64,000 nucleotides of DNA from an uncultured Prevotellaceae bacterium (lineage in GTDB: Bacteria; Bacteroidota; Bacteroidia; Bacteroidales; Bacteroidaceae): contig CADCEW010000017.1 of the NCBI GenBank assembly GCA_902800585.1, forward strand, positions 1 through 64,000, in the 5' to 3' direction. Under the pieces are notes generated by a model. It ran no database searches. It was not told where the DNA came from and saw only the letters and a program-made list of their open reading frames with translations. How positions within the stretch are numbered: position 1 is the stretch's first letter; every line of letters begins with the position of its first letter. The position numbers and the translations under genes are program-made. Shown in pieces: positions 33,875 to 41,465 of the stretch.

Positions 33875-35422
33875 CTACACTCCTCTCTCAGCCCAATCAC
33901 CACGGTCAAGATTACGATAGCCGATAGCCTCAGCGATGTGCATGGACTCTACTTTCTCATTGCCAGCAAGGTCGGCAATGGTACGTGCAACCTTAAGGAT
34001 GCGACTATAAGCACGAGCAGATAGTTTCAGTCGCTCCATGGCTGTACGTAGCATCTCCAGCGAAGCAGCATCAGGTTCGGCAAACTCATGGAGCATCTTC
34101 TCCGTCATCATTGCATTACAATAGATTCCCTTGAAGGACTTGAAACGCTCCTCTTGTATCTTACGTGCCTTGATTACACGTTCGCGAATAGATGCAGACG
34201 GTTCACCCTTCTGCATCTTCGAGAGTTCTGAAAAAGGAACTGCCTGTATCTCACAATGGATATCAATGCGGTCTAACAAGGGACCGCTAATCTTATTCAT
34301 ATACCGTTGTATCTGTCCTGGCGTACAAGCACACGAATGCGTCGGGTCGCCATAATAGCCACAAGGGCAGGGATTCATGGAAGCGACAAACATAAAGGAG
34401 CAGGGATATTCTACACTGTATTTCGCACGACTGATAGTGATATGGCGATCCTCCAACGGTTGACGCATTACTTCCAATACCGAACGACTGAACTCTGGTA
34501 ACTCATCAAGAAAAAGTACACCATTATGTGCAAGACTGATCTCTCCTGGCTGGGGATTCTGTCCACCTCCTACTAACGCCACTTGTGAAATGGTATGATG
34601 CGGTGCACGAAAAGGACGTTGAGAGATTAGACTCGTATCTCTTGATAACTTACCAGCCACGCTATGTATCTGTGTCGTCTCTAAACTCTCACTCAGAGAC
34701 AAAGGAGGAAGTATGCTCGGTAAACGTTTCGCCATCATTGACTTACCCGATCCTGGAGGACCTATCATAATCAGGTTGTGGCCTCCTGCGGCTGCCACTT
34801 CCAAGGCACGCTTCACACTTTCCTGTCCACGAACATCAATGAAGTCAAGTTCGAAGTGGCTTTGTTGTTCATAGAACTCCCGACGGGTATCAATCATCAT
34901 CGGCGACACTTCCTTTGATCCGTTCAGAAACTGAATCACCTCCATCAGTGTCTCCATGCCATAAACCTCTATCTGATTTACCACTGCCGCCTCACGGATA
35001 TTTTGCTTTGGCACAATCAGTCCCTTAAACTTATCGGCACGTGCCTTGATAGCAATGGGCAAGGCTCCCCGTATAGGTTGCAGCCTGCCATCCAACCCAA
35101 GTTCTCCTACCATCATGTATTCTGACAGATGGTCTGCCTCCACCTTGCCATTAGCCGCTAAGATTCCGATAGCAAGAGGTAGGTCATAACCACTACCTTC
35201 CTTCTTAATATCCGCTGGTGACAGGTTAACGGTAATGTCCATGACAGGCATCTTTAAACCATTGTTCTGTAATGCCGCTTTTATACGGTCGTAACTTTCC
35301 TTCACAGCAGTATCTGCAAGACCTGTCAAATGGAATTGTACACCACGTGACATACTTACCTCTACCTTAACGGCATTCACTTCCAGTCCATTGACTGCAG
35401 CACAAAATGTATTTACAAGCAT
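33875..35422 (-). CDS. YifB/ComM-family Mg-chelatase-like AAA+ ATPase
   Basis: 515 residues. N-terminal Lon-like domain, central AAA+ domain with Walker A GPPGSGKSMMAKRLPSI and Walker B VLFLDELPEFSR, and a C-terminal Mg-chelatase-type lid (SARAYSRILKVARTIADL). The family includes ComM, a branch-migration helicase used in natural transformation. The start is the ATG at 35422; the frame can start 2 codons earlier only at TTG. The comF gene about 5 kb away is another competence-family name but is not linked. Confidence 0.94.
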   Translation of the reverse strand: MLVNTFCAAVNGLEVNAVKVEVSMSRGVQFHLTGLADTAVKESYDRIKAALQNNGLKMPVMDITVNLSPADIKKEGSGYDLPLAIGILAANGKVEADHLSEYMMVGELGLDGRLQPIRGALPIAIKARADKFKGLIVPKQNIREAAVVNQIEVYGMETLMEVIQFLNGSKEVSPMMIDTRREFYEQQSHFELDFIDVRGQESVKRALEVAAAGGHNLIMIGPPGSGKSMMAKRLPSILPPLSLSESLETTQIHSVAGKLSRDTSLISQRPFRAPHHTISQVALVGGGQNPQPGEISLAHNGVLFLDELPEFSRSVLEVMRQPLEDRHITISRAKYSVEYPCSFMFVASMNPCPCGYYGDPTHSCACTPGQIQRYMNKISGPLLDRIDIHCEIQAVPFSELSKMQKGEPSASIRERVIKARKIQEERFKSFKGIYCNAMMTEKMLHEFAEPDAASLEMLRTAMERLKLSARAYSRILKVARTIADLAGNEKVESMHIAEAIGYRNLDRGDWAERGV

Positions 35423-35457
35423 ACGCAATGAATAATTGATTTTACAATTATCTGTTG

Positions 35458-35465
35458 CAAAGGTA
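35458..35465 (-). promoter_or_regulatory. Promoter -7 box of yifB
   Basis: Minus-strand TACCTTTG followed by CAACAG, 35 bp upstream of the start; divergent from the BASS-transporter promoter 22 bp away. Confidence 0.6.
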
Positions 35466-35487
35466 ATAATATTTTTAAATAAATGAT

Positions 35488-35495
35488 TATCTTTG
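35488..35495 (+). promoter_or_regulatory. Promoter -7 box of the BASS transporter gene
   Basis: TATCTTTG followed by CATCG, 20 bp upstream of the ATG at 35516. It decides against the ATG at 35483, which lies upstream of this box. Confidence 0.6.
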
Positions 35496-35515
35496 CATCG
35501 ATTTTTTTAGAAGAG

Positions 35516-36463
35516 ATGGGACTGATTCGATTTCTGAAAGACTGGACACTGCCTGTGGCGATTGCCACAGGAACAATTTGTTACCTGACATTCTACTACA
35601 CACCGCAGTTGGATGAGTTGGGTAACAGGCTCAGTCCTGTGTTCGACATCATCTTCCCTATCTCCGTCTTCCTCACCCTCTTCGTAACCTTCTGCAAGGT
35701 GGACTTCCACGAGATGCGACCCCATCGCTGGCATATCGGAGTGTTGGTGGCACAACTGCTGATGGTGGCAGCCATCGTGATGATATGTCTGTCATTAGAA
35801 GACCGCCCTGACTCTAAACTGGTATGGGAGGCGATGCTGACCTGTGTGATAGGTCCGTCGGCTGCAGCGGCTCCTGTGGTGGTGGGAAAGTTAGGAGGTA
35901 ATATCTCTACGATGACAACCTATACGCTGATATCGTCATTTGTCTCTGCCCTGATGATTCCGTTGGTGTTCCCTATGTTAGAGCAGATGGTACATGTCTA
36001 TTTCCTTGATGCGTTCCTGATTATTCTGGAGAAGGTGTCGTTGGTACTGCTGTTGCCTTTGGTGTTAGGATGGCTGATGCAGCACTATGTGAAGGGTGTC
36101 TGTGCGAGAATCGCAGCGATGCCTAACCTGAGTTTCTACTGCTGGGCTTTCTCACTCTCTATCACCACAGGTATCACTGTGAAGAATATCGTGCATAGTC
36201 TTGCATCACCATTGTTGTTGATGATGATAGCCGTACTGACCTTCGTGCTTTGTTTCGTACAGTTCTTTATCGGTCGTGCCATCGGCTGTCGGTTGGGTGA
36301 GGAGATAAACAGCGGACAGGCACTCTTCCAGAAGAATACGGCTCTTAGTATCTGGGTAGCCTATATGTATCTGAACCCCGTCGCCTCCATCGGTGCCGGC
36401 TGTTATGTGTTATGGCAGAATATCATCAACTCTTTTGAATTGATGGGAGTAAGAAAGAAGTAG
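35516..36463 (+). CDS. BASS-family (bile acid:sodium symporter-like) transporter
   Basis: 315 residues with about ten hydrophobic segments in two inverted halves. GPSAAAAPVVVGKLGGN and ALFQKNTALSIWVAYMYL correspond to the crossover motifs of the BASS/NBaT superfamily. A sodium-coupled organic-anion importer is likely; substrate unknown. The start at 35516 (MGLIRFLKDW) was chosen because the longer frame begins before the promoter. The HAD gene follows after 4 bp, suggesting a two-gene operon. Confidence 0.83.
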   Translation: MGLIRFLKDWTLPVAIATGTICYLTFYYTPQLDELGNRLSPVFDIIFPISVFLTLFVTFCKVDFHEMRPHRWHIGVLVAQLLMVAAIVMICLSLEDRPDSKLVWEAMLTCVIGPSAAAAPVVVGKLGGNISTMTTYTLISSFVSALMIPLVFPMLEQMVHVYFLDAFLIILEKVSLVLLLPLVLGWLMQHYVKGVCARIAAMPNLSFYCWAFSLSITTGITVKNIVHSLASPLLLMMIAVLTFVLCFVQFFIGRAIGCRLGEEINSGQALFQKNTALSIWVAYMYLNPVASIGAGCYVLWQNIINSFELMGVRKK

Positions 36464-36467
36464 TAAC

Positions 36468-37205
36468 ATGGACGAAGTAAAGGTAATCGCTTTTGACGCA
36501 GACGACACGCTATGGGACTGCCAGTCATGGTTTGACGAGGTGGAGAGGAGATGTTGCGAGCTGTTGAAGCCATGGGCAACGGCACGAGAGGTGAGTGAAG
36601 GACTTTTTGCTACTGAACACCAGAACCTGCCTTTGACAGGCTATGGCACCAAGGCGTTTACCCTCTCATTGATAGAGAATGCTGTTCGTATCAGCAAAGG
36701 GGAACTGACAGGCGAGAAGGTGATGCAGTTGATAGACATGGGGAAAGAACTGTTGCGCTTTCCTACAACACCGCTACCAGAAGTGAAAGAGACGTTAGAA
36801 GCACTCTCACAAACCCGTCGTCATCGTCTGGTGGTGTTCACCAAAGGAGAACTGATGGACCAAGAGGATAAGTTGAGACGTTCAGGACTGGAGGGGTATT
36901 TCTCACACGTGGAGACCGTCTCGAACAAGACGGAAAGGGAATACCGCCAACTCTGCGAGAATCTGGATGTAGCCCCAGAGCAGACACTGATGGTAGGTAA
37001 CTCCTTCCGCAGTGACATCGTCCCAGCCTTGGAGGCAGGAGCCTGGGCGATACATATCCCCTACCATGTGGTATGGGCTTTAGAGGAGTCAGAAGAGTAT
37101 CCACATCAGCGGCTAAAAAAAGTCCAGCATTTCTCGGAAATACTGGACTTCGTGCCGCGAGCGGGACTCGAACCCGCACAGCCATTACTGGCCAAGGGAT
37201 TTTAA
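36468..37205 (+). CDS. HAD-superfamily hydrolase; 3' end runs antisense through a tRNA terminator and tRNA-Leu
   Basis: 245 residues. HAD motif I FDADDTLWD (nucleophile Asp), motif II in VVFTKGE, and motif IV around VGNSFRSDIVPALEAGA. Phosphatase of the phosphoglycolate-phosphatase-like group; substrate unknown. The conserved fold ends around residue 205. The last ~30 codons cross, in antisense, the terminator hairpin and the 3' half of tRNA-Leu, and the stop TAA is the complement of the tRNA anticodon-loop region. Co-directional with the BASS transporter 4 bp upstream. Confidence 0.88.
   Translation: MDEVKVIAFDADDTLWDCQSWFDEVERRCCELLKPWATAREVSEGLFATEHQNLPLTGYGTKAFTLSLIENAVRISKGELTGEKVMQLIDMGKELLRFPTTPLPEVKETLEALSQTRRHRLVVFTKGELMDQEDKLRRSGLEGYFSHVETVSNKTEREYRQLCENLDVAPEQTLMVGNSFRSDIVPALEAGAWAIHIPYHVVWALEESEEYPHQRLKKVQHFSEILDFVPRAGLEPAQPLLAKGF
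37115..37149 (-). terminator. Rho-independent terminator of tRNA-Leu
   Basis: AGTCCAG (37121-37127) pairs with CTGGACT (37143-37149); an inner ATTTC/GAAAT stem closes on a TCG loop. On the minus strand it is followed by a run of seven T (37115-37121). It lies 3 bp past the tRNA 3' end and within the HAD coding frame on the other strand. Confidence 0.88.
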
Positions 37206-37237
37206 GTCCCTCGTGTCTACCATTCCACCATCGCGGC
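37153..37237 (-). tRNA. tRNA-Leu (anticodon TAA)
   Basis: 85-nt class II tRNA. The acceptor arms GCCGCGA and TCGCGGC pair, and the anticodon loop CTTAAAA gives TAA. There is a long variable arm (TTGGCCAGTAATGGCTG) and a T-arm GCGGGTTCGAGTCCCGC. No encoded CCA. Promoter box at 37248-37255 and terminator at 37115-37149. Confidence 0.97.
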
Positions 37238-37247
37238 AAACCGGGTG

Positions 37248-37255
37248 CAAAGATA
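37248..37255 (-). promoter_or_regulatory. Promoter -7 box of tRNA-Leu
   Basis: Minus-strand TATCTTTG followed by CACCC, ending 10 bp from the tRNA 5' end. Confidence 0.6.
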
Positions 37256-37271
37256 CAACTTTTTATTGAAA

Positions 37272-37303
37272 GTAAAAAGGTAAAAGGATAAAAAAGTAAA
37301 AAA
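37272..37303. repeat. 8-bp-period tandem array (GTAAAAAG)
   Basis: Units GTAAAAAG, GTAAAAGG, ATAAAAAA, GTAAAAAA, just past the stop of the Rieske-like gene and upstream of the tRNA-Leu promoter. Confidence 0.6.
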
Positions 37304-37313
37304 AGGAACTATT

Positions 37314-37616
37314 TTACTCTGAAAAGACGGTCGTTGTTCCCAGCGGTCCTGAAGTATGAGCATTACGATAACGCTCTAAGCCCTTGTCATCTTTCTCACC
37401 ATTGATGATCAGTCCGCCATTGTTCATGTCGTATTGTTTTTGGCATTTCGAACAAGTAGCAATACCTTTATTATCCATCGAAACACGATAGTTGGGATTC
37501 ACTGTATTATTCTCCTTGCGGACACAATTGGGACACTGAATATCATAGGCAGCAAAACCACTAAAATTTGAAAAACCTACAATAATGCCGCCATTCAATC
37601 CCAAACGGAGATTCAT
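37314..37616 (-). pseudogene. Rieske-like Bacteroidota lipoprotein lacking its signal peptide
   Basis: From the ATG at 37616, which overlaps the argH stop as ATGA, 100 residues can be read. LGLNGGIIVGFSNF, AYDIQCPNC and ATCSKCQKQYDLNNGG-like text (here YDMNNGG) match a Bacteroidota family of Rieske-fold secreted lipoproteins. The same frame reads sensibly back to about 37752 (NPDITGIFCKITERVQGG), beneath the argH tail, but meets a stop before any signal peptide. The 5' end therefore seems to have been lost in a deletion joining it to argH. A truncated cytoplasmic product may still be made. Iron-sulphur ligands of a true Rieske site are not complete. Confidence 0.7.
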
Positions 37617-39052
37617 TCGTAGATCCTTTTCAGTCTCTCGCTGTTCAGATGATAGCCCTTGGTTATTCTCAAACACAAGATATTTGACACCACCCTGTAC
37701 ACGTTCCGTAATCTTACAGAAGATTCCAGTAATGTCAGGATTCGTCGCTGTTTCTCAAAACCGAAACCATCCAAGACTTGCTGCATCAAGGCTGCAATCT
37801 TATCGTTGCAGAGATTGCCGATAGAGCCTTCATGTGTGTGGTGGATATTCTTATCAGGCTTGAAGGTACCTGCCTCGATATTCAGTCCTACCTTCTTATA
37901 GGCATCACGGAAAGGCATACCTTCTGCTGCGAGGCGGTTCACTTCTTCAACGGAGAACATCGGGTCGTACATGGGATTGTCGAGGATATCTTCGCGCACC
38001 TCTATCTTATTAATGATATAGGCAGCCATCTGCAAACAGTCTTTCAGTTCGTCGAAGGCTGGCAGGAAGACTTCCTTGATAATCTGTAAATCGCGGAAAT
38101 AACCTACAGGCAGGTTGTTCATGATGAGCGTCACCTGTTGGGGCAGTGCCTGTAACTTATTGCACTTCGCACGAATCAGTTCGAAGACATCAGGGTTCTT
38201 CTTATGAGGCATGATACTCGAACCTGTAGTACACTCCTTCGGTAACTTCACAAAAGAGAAGTTCTGGGAGTTAAACAGACAGGCATCAAAAGCCATCTTT
38301 GCCAATGTGCCAGCGATGGTAGCAATAGCAAAACCAACGTTACGCTCCATCTTGCCACGTCCCATCTGGGCATAGACGACATTATAGTCCATGGAGTCAA
38401 AGCCCAACAAGTCCGTCGTCATCTGACGTTTCAAAGGGAACGAAGAACCATAGCCTGCAGCACTGCCAAGGGGATTGCGGTTCGTCATCTTATAGGCTGC
38501 CTGCAAGAACAGCATATCGTCGGCAAGACTTTCGGCATAGGCACCAAACCACAAGCCAAAAGAGGAAGGCATCGCCACCTGTAAGTGGGTATAGCCAGGC
38601 ATCAACACTTGCTTATATTGTTCGCTCTTGGCAATCAACTCATCGAAGAGCACTTTCACACTGTCAGCTATCTCCATCAGTTCATGACGGGTGAAGAGCT
38701 TCAAGTCAACTAATACCTGGTCATTACGAGAGCGACCCGAGTGAATCTTCTTACCCATGTCACCCAGTTTACGAGTGAGCATCAGTTCTACCTGTGAATG
38801 GACATCCTCGACACCTTCTTCTATCTTGAACTCACCCCGCTCACAAACAGCATGGATGTTCTTTAACTCCGCCAGCAACTGCTTCAACTCATCTGCCTCT
38901 AAGAGTCCGATAGCCTCCAGCATCGTGATATGTGCCATAGAGCCCAAGACATCATAAGGGGCGAGATAAAGGTCCATCTCCCTGTCGCGACCAACAGTGA
39001 AACGCTCTATCTCCGCATTCACCTCAAAGTTTTTCTCCCAAAGTTTATTCAT
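37613..39052 (-). CDS. argH: Argininosuccinate lyase with an altered C terminus
   Basis: 479 residues. Cleaves argininosuccinate to arginine and fumarate. The fumarase-superfamily signature GSSIMPHKKNP is present, with HSGRSRNDQV and the conserved HTHEGSIGNLCND near the normal end. Bacteroidota homologues end about 12 residues after DGFGFEK, at roughly 447 residues. Here the last ~44 residues are unrelated, because the frame reads into the start region of the Rieske-like gene. The catalytic core is intact, so the enzyme is probably active. Downstream of SRPBCC and pyrE in one run. Confidence 0.93.
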   Translation of the reverse strand: MNKLWEKNFEVNAEIERFTVGRDREMDLYLAPYDVLGSMAHITMLEAIGLLEADELKQLLAELKNIHAVCERGEFKIEEGVEDVHSQVELMLTRKLGDMGKKIHSGRSRNDQVLVDLKLFTRHELMEIADSVKVLFDELIAKSEQYKQVLMPGYTHLQVAMPSSFGLWFGAYAESLADDMLFLQAAYKMTNRNPLGSAAGYGSSFPLKRQMTTDLLGFDSMDYNVVYAQMGRGKMERNVGFAIATIAGTLAKMAFDACLFNSQNFSFVKLPKECTTGSSIMPHKKNPDVFELIRAKCNKLQALPQQVTLIMNNLPVGYFRDLQIIKEVFLPAFDELKDCLQMAAYIINKIEVREDILDNPMYDPMFSVEEVNRLAAEGMPFRDAYKKVGLNIEAGTFKPDKNIHHTHEGSIGNLCNDKIAALMQQVLDGFGFEKQRRILTLLESSVRLRNVYRVVSNILCLRITKGYHLNSERLKRIYE

Positions 39053-39067
39053 TGTTATTTTTGAATT

Positions 39068-39103
39068 ATAGGAACTATAGTGACTATAGGAACGATAGAT
39101 TAT
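39068..39103. repeat. 9-bp-period tandem array (ATAGGAACT) at the SRPBCC stop
   Basis: Units ATAGGAACT, ATAGTGACT, ATAGGAACG, ATAGATTAT. It overlaps the stop codon of the SRPBCC gene and fills most of the gap to argH. Confidence 0.7.
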
Positions 39104-39513
39104 ACATACGGCACTTGTGCCAACGCGTCAGCAATCTTCTCCACCCCATCCTGCAAGGGACCAGCAACCATACCCTTCAGCATAAAGGGAATATCTGCCT
39201 TCACTGTCACGCGCATCTTACTCGTTGTCTCTGTGACAGGTAACACCTGTATCCACAGGTTGAAGGGCATGGGTGACTGCTCTGTCTCGAACTTCACACA
39301 CTTACCTTCCTCGCGTTCGATGATACGGAGTTTCAGGAGTCCTACTGGGTCTACCTTCACCTGAACAGTATCCTCGTCGAAGGCGAAATCCGACAACTTA
39401 TCTTCTGGTACACGATCACGCACCTTATCAAGGTTGCGCAAATCACTGATATTACGATACACATCCTCTACTGGGTAGGGAATGGGTTTTACGCTACTTT
39501 CAAATTTTGTCAT
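39100..39513 (-). CDS. SRPBCC-family (START-like) protein
   Basis: 137 residues with a polyketide-cyclase/START-like fold: an N-terminal strand and helix (PYPVEDVYRNISDLRNLD), an antiparallel sheet, and a long C-terminal helix (MVAGPLQDGVEKIADALAQ). Such proteins bind small hydrophobic ligands. No specific function can be assigned. It lies between pyrE and argH, with both spacers occupied by 9-bp arrays. Confidence 0.8.
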   Translation of the reverse strand: MTKFESSVKPIPYPVEDVYRNISDLRNLDKVRDRVPEDKLSDFAFDEDTVQVKVDPVGLLKLRIIEREEGKCVKFETEQSPMPFNLWIQVLPVTETTSKMRVTVKADIPFMLKGMVAGPLQDGVEKIADALAQVPYV

Positions 39514-39522
39514 AGTTGGATG

Positions 39523-39549
39523 GGGTTAATAGGGTTAATGGGGATTATA
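39523..39549. repeat. 9-bp-period tandem array (GGGTTAATA) at the pyrE stop
   Basis: Units GGGTTAATA, GGGTTAATG, GGGATTATA. It overlaps the pyrE stop codon. Confidence 0.6.
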
Positions 39550-40174
39550 TGCCCCAAATGCTTGGGTCTTTACGCCATTCCTTCAGTACCTCTATCTCTT
39601 CGGGTTTGATATATCCTGTCTCGGCAGCCTGTTCCAAAACGGCATTATAGTCGCTCAAGGTAATGAGTCGTACATTGGCTGCCTTGAAAGCCTCTTCAGC
39701 AACAGGGAAACCATAAGTGAATGAAGCAACCATACCAATCACTTCCACACCATATTGGCGCAAAGCCTCTACTGCCTTCAATGAAGAACCACCTGTAGAA
39801 ATCAAGTCTTCTACAACGATGACTTTCGCACCTTTCTTCAATTCACCTTCAACCTGGTTTCCCATTCCATGGTCTTTGGGCTTCGGACGAACATAAGCAT
39901 AAGGCAGTCCCAACTCATCGGCCACCAACGCACCTTGTGCAATGGCACCTGTAGCAACACCAGCCACTGCCTCTGCTTCAGGGAAGTTTTCCTGAATAAG
40001 ATGGCATAATTCTAACTTTACGAACGAGCGAACTTCTGAGAAGCCCAACGTCTTGCGGTTGTCTGTATAGATAGGTGACTTCCAGCCTGAAGCCCATGTA
40101 AACGGCTCATTAGGCTGTAACTTGATGGCTTTGATGTCCATCAGTTTCTGTGCGAAAAGTTTCTTGATATCCAT
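39545..40174 (-). CDS. pyrE: Orotate phosphoribosyltransferase
   Basis: 209 residues. Couples orotate with PRPP to give OMP in pyrimidine synthesis. PRPP-binding motif VIVVEDLISTGGSSLKA, the catalytic-loop region VRPKPKDHGMGNQ and VAGVATGAIAQGAL are visible. First gene of the pyrE-SRPBCC-argH run. It is driven from a promoter carried on the repeated element at 40192-40262. Confidence 0.96.
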   Translation of the reverse strand: MDIKKLFAQKLMDIKAIKLQPNEPFTWASGWKSPIYTDNRKTLGFSEVRSFVKLELCHLIQENFPEAEAVAGVATGAIAQGALVADELGLPYAYVRPKPKDHGMGNQVEGELKKGAKVIVVEDLISTGGSSLKAVEALRQYGVEVIGMVASFTYGFPVAEEAFKAANVRLITLSDYNAVLEQAAETGYIKPEEIEVLKEWRKDPSIWGI

Positions 40175-40191
40175 AGCAATTCATTTGATTT

Positions 40192-40262
40192 GGGTGCAAA
40201 GATAGTGCAAATCGAGAGAAATACCAAATTTATTTGAGTATTTCCAAGATGCAGCCTATCTT
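40192..40262 (-). promoter_or_regulatory. Repeated promoter element, copy 1 (upstream of pyrE)
   Basis: 71-bp sequence almost identical to 51391-51462 (four differences). Minus strand: outer inverted repeat AAGATAG/CTATCTT with inner TGCA/TGCA, then a central dyad GAAATAC/GTATTTC, a -33-like TTTG and a -7 box TATCTTTG with 20-bp spacing. Two of the four differences are paired changes within the dyad arms. Confidence 0.75.
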
Positions 40263-40286
40263 GGACGTAGTCAATGATACGAAAAA

Positions 40287-40307
40287 GTTTAGAGTTTAGA
40301 GTTTTTT
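40287..40307. repeat. 7-bp-period short array (GTTTAGA) past the comF stop
   Basis: Units GTTTAGA, GTTTAGA, GTTTTTT, ending 2 bp from the comF stop codon. Confidence 0.5.
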
Positions 40308-40309
40308 TC

Positions 40310-41008
40310 TTAAGTCTTCGTAAATCCGAGGGTGAGGACACTGATGCGGATGCCTGGGATGTCCTTCAGGACATTGGCACAGGCAGTAAGTGTCGCTCCT
40401 GTCGTACAGACATCATCAACGAGGAGGATATGCTTGTTCGCCAAGTCTTTCGCATCACGCAACTCAAACATCTCGGCTACGTTCTCCTGTCGCTGATGGC
40501 GCATGAGAGCGGTCTGACTCTGTTGGAAGTGTTTGCGCTTCAAGGCGCGATGCATGACTGGAAAATGGGTTATTTCATGGATGCCACGAGCTATCATCTC
40601 ACTTTGGTTATAGCCTCGCTGTCGTTTCCTTTTGGAAGAGAGCGGCACTGGAATGATGACATCCACTCCAGCGAAGTAGTCTGCCATCTGCATCTCTTCT
40701 GCCATCATCCTTCCGATATCCTCTCCGATATCAGGGCGATCCGCATATTTCAAGTCGTAAATCAACTGGGCAGCCTCAGCATGGGGCTCATAGAAGAAGA
40801 GGGCAACAGCACGACTGACAGGGGCAAGTCCCCAGAAAAGTTGTGTCATGGGATTGTCATAGGGTGTAAACTGATAGGTCGTACGAGGCAGGTGAAGATA
40901 ACAGGAAGAACAGAGTGCACGCTCCGTAATACTCAAACGCTTTCCACAAATCACACACTGACGTGGAGAGATGAGGTCAAGGATTCTAGCCCAGAAACTC
41001 GTCTTCAT
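40310..41008 (-). CDS. comF: ComF-family phosphoribosyltransferase-like protein
   Basis: 232 residues. N-terminal zinc-ribbon-like Cys pairs (CVICGKRL, ALCSSC) and a C-terminal PRTase domain with ILLVDDVCTTGATLTAC. ComF proteins are linked to DNA uptake in naturally competent bacteria; the enzymatic role is unclear. Start overlaps recX by 23 bp. Last gene of prmC-recX-comF. Confidence 0.93.
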   Translation of the reverse strand: MKTSFWARILDLISPRQCVICGKRLSITERALCSSCYLHLPRTTYQFTPYDNPMTQLFWGLAPVSRAVALFFYEPHAEAAQLIYDLKYADRPDIGEDIGRMMAEEMQMADYFAGVDVIIPVPLSSKRKRQRGYNQSEMIARGIHEITHFPVMHRALKRKHFQQSQTALMRHQRQENVAEMFELRDAKDLANKHILLVDDVCTTGATLTACANVLKDIPGIRISVLTLGFTKT

Positions 41009-41465
41009 CGGTTACGTTGATACACTGCTTGATGATATCCATCGTAAAACCACGACTCATAGCGAACTTCATGAGCTTTCCATTCAGTTCATAGTCGCTA
41101 TTGGCTTTTGTCGACTTGCGTTTCTGTTGGAGCAAAGGGCGCAGCACTGCAATATATTCCTCGTCATCTACCTCATCCAAGACACGTTGACGGATACCTT
41201 CATCTATATGTTTTGTCCATAAAGCCTGTTCCACTTTCCTTCTGCCCCATTTGTTATAGCGCACCTTATCCTTAACGAAAGCACGGGCATAGCGTTCATC
41301 ATCCACATACCTTTCCGTCACAAGCCGCTGCATCACACGAGCCTGCGCTGCCTCCGAGAGTTCCCAGCGACGCATCTTCTCCTGCATCTCATATTGGCAA
41401 TGCTCTGCCTGAGCACAGAGGGCAGCCAGTCGCAAATAGGCTTCCTGTTCTGTTATCTGTTTCAT
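40986..41465 (-). CDS. recX: RecX-family regulator of RecA
   Basis: 159 residues made of three-helix repeats typical of RecX: VMQRLVTERYVDDERYARAF, WGRRKVEQALWTKHID and DEVDDEEYIAVL. It limits RecA filament extension. The start overlaps the prmC stop by 4 bp (ATGA). Confidence 0.9.
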   Translation of the reverse strand: MKQITEQEAYLRLAALCAQAEHCQYEMQEKMRRWELSEAAQARVMQRLVTERYVDDERYARAFVKDKVRYNKWGRRKVEQALWTKHIDEGIRQRVLDEVDDEEYIAVLRPLLQQKRKSTKANSDYELNGKLMKFAMSRGFTMDIIKQCINVTDEDEFLG

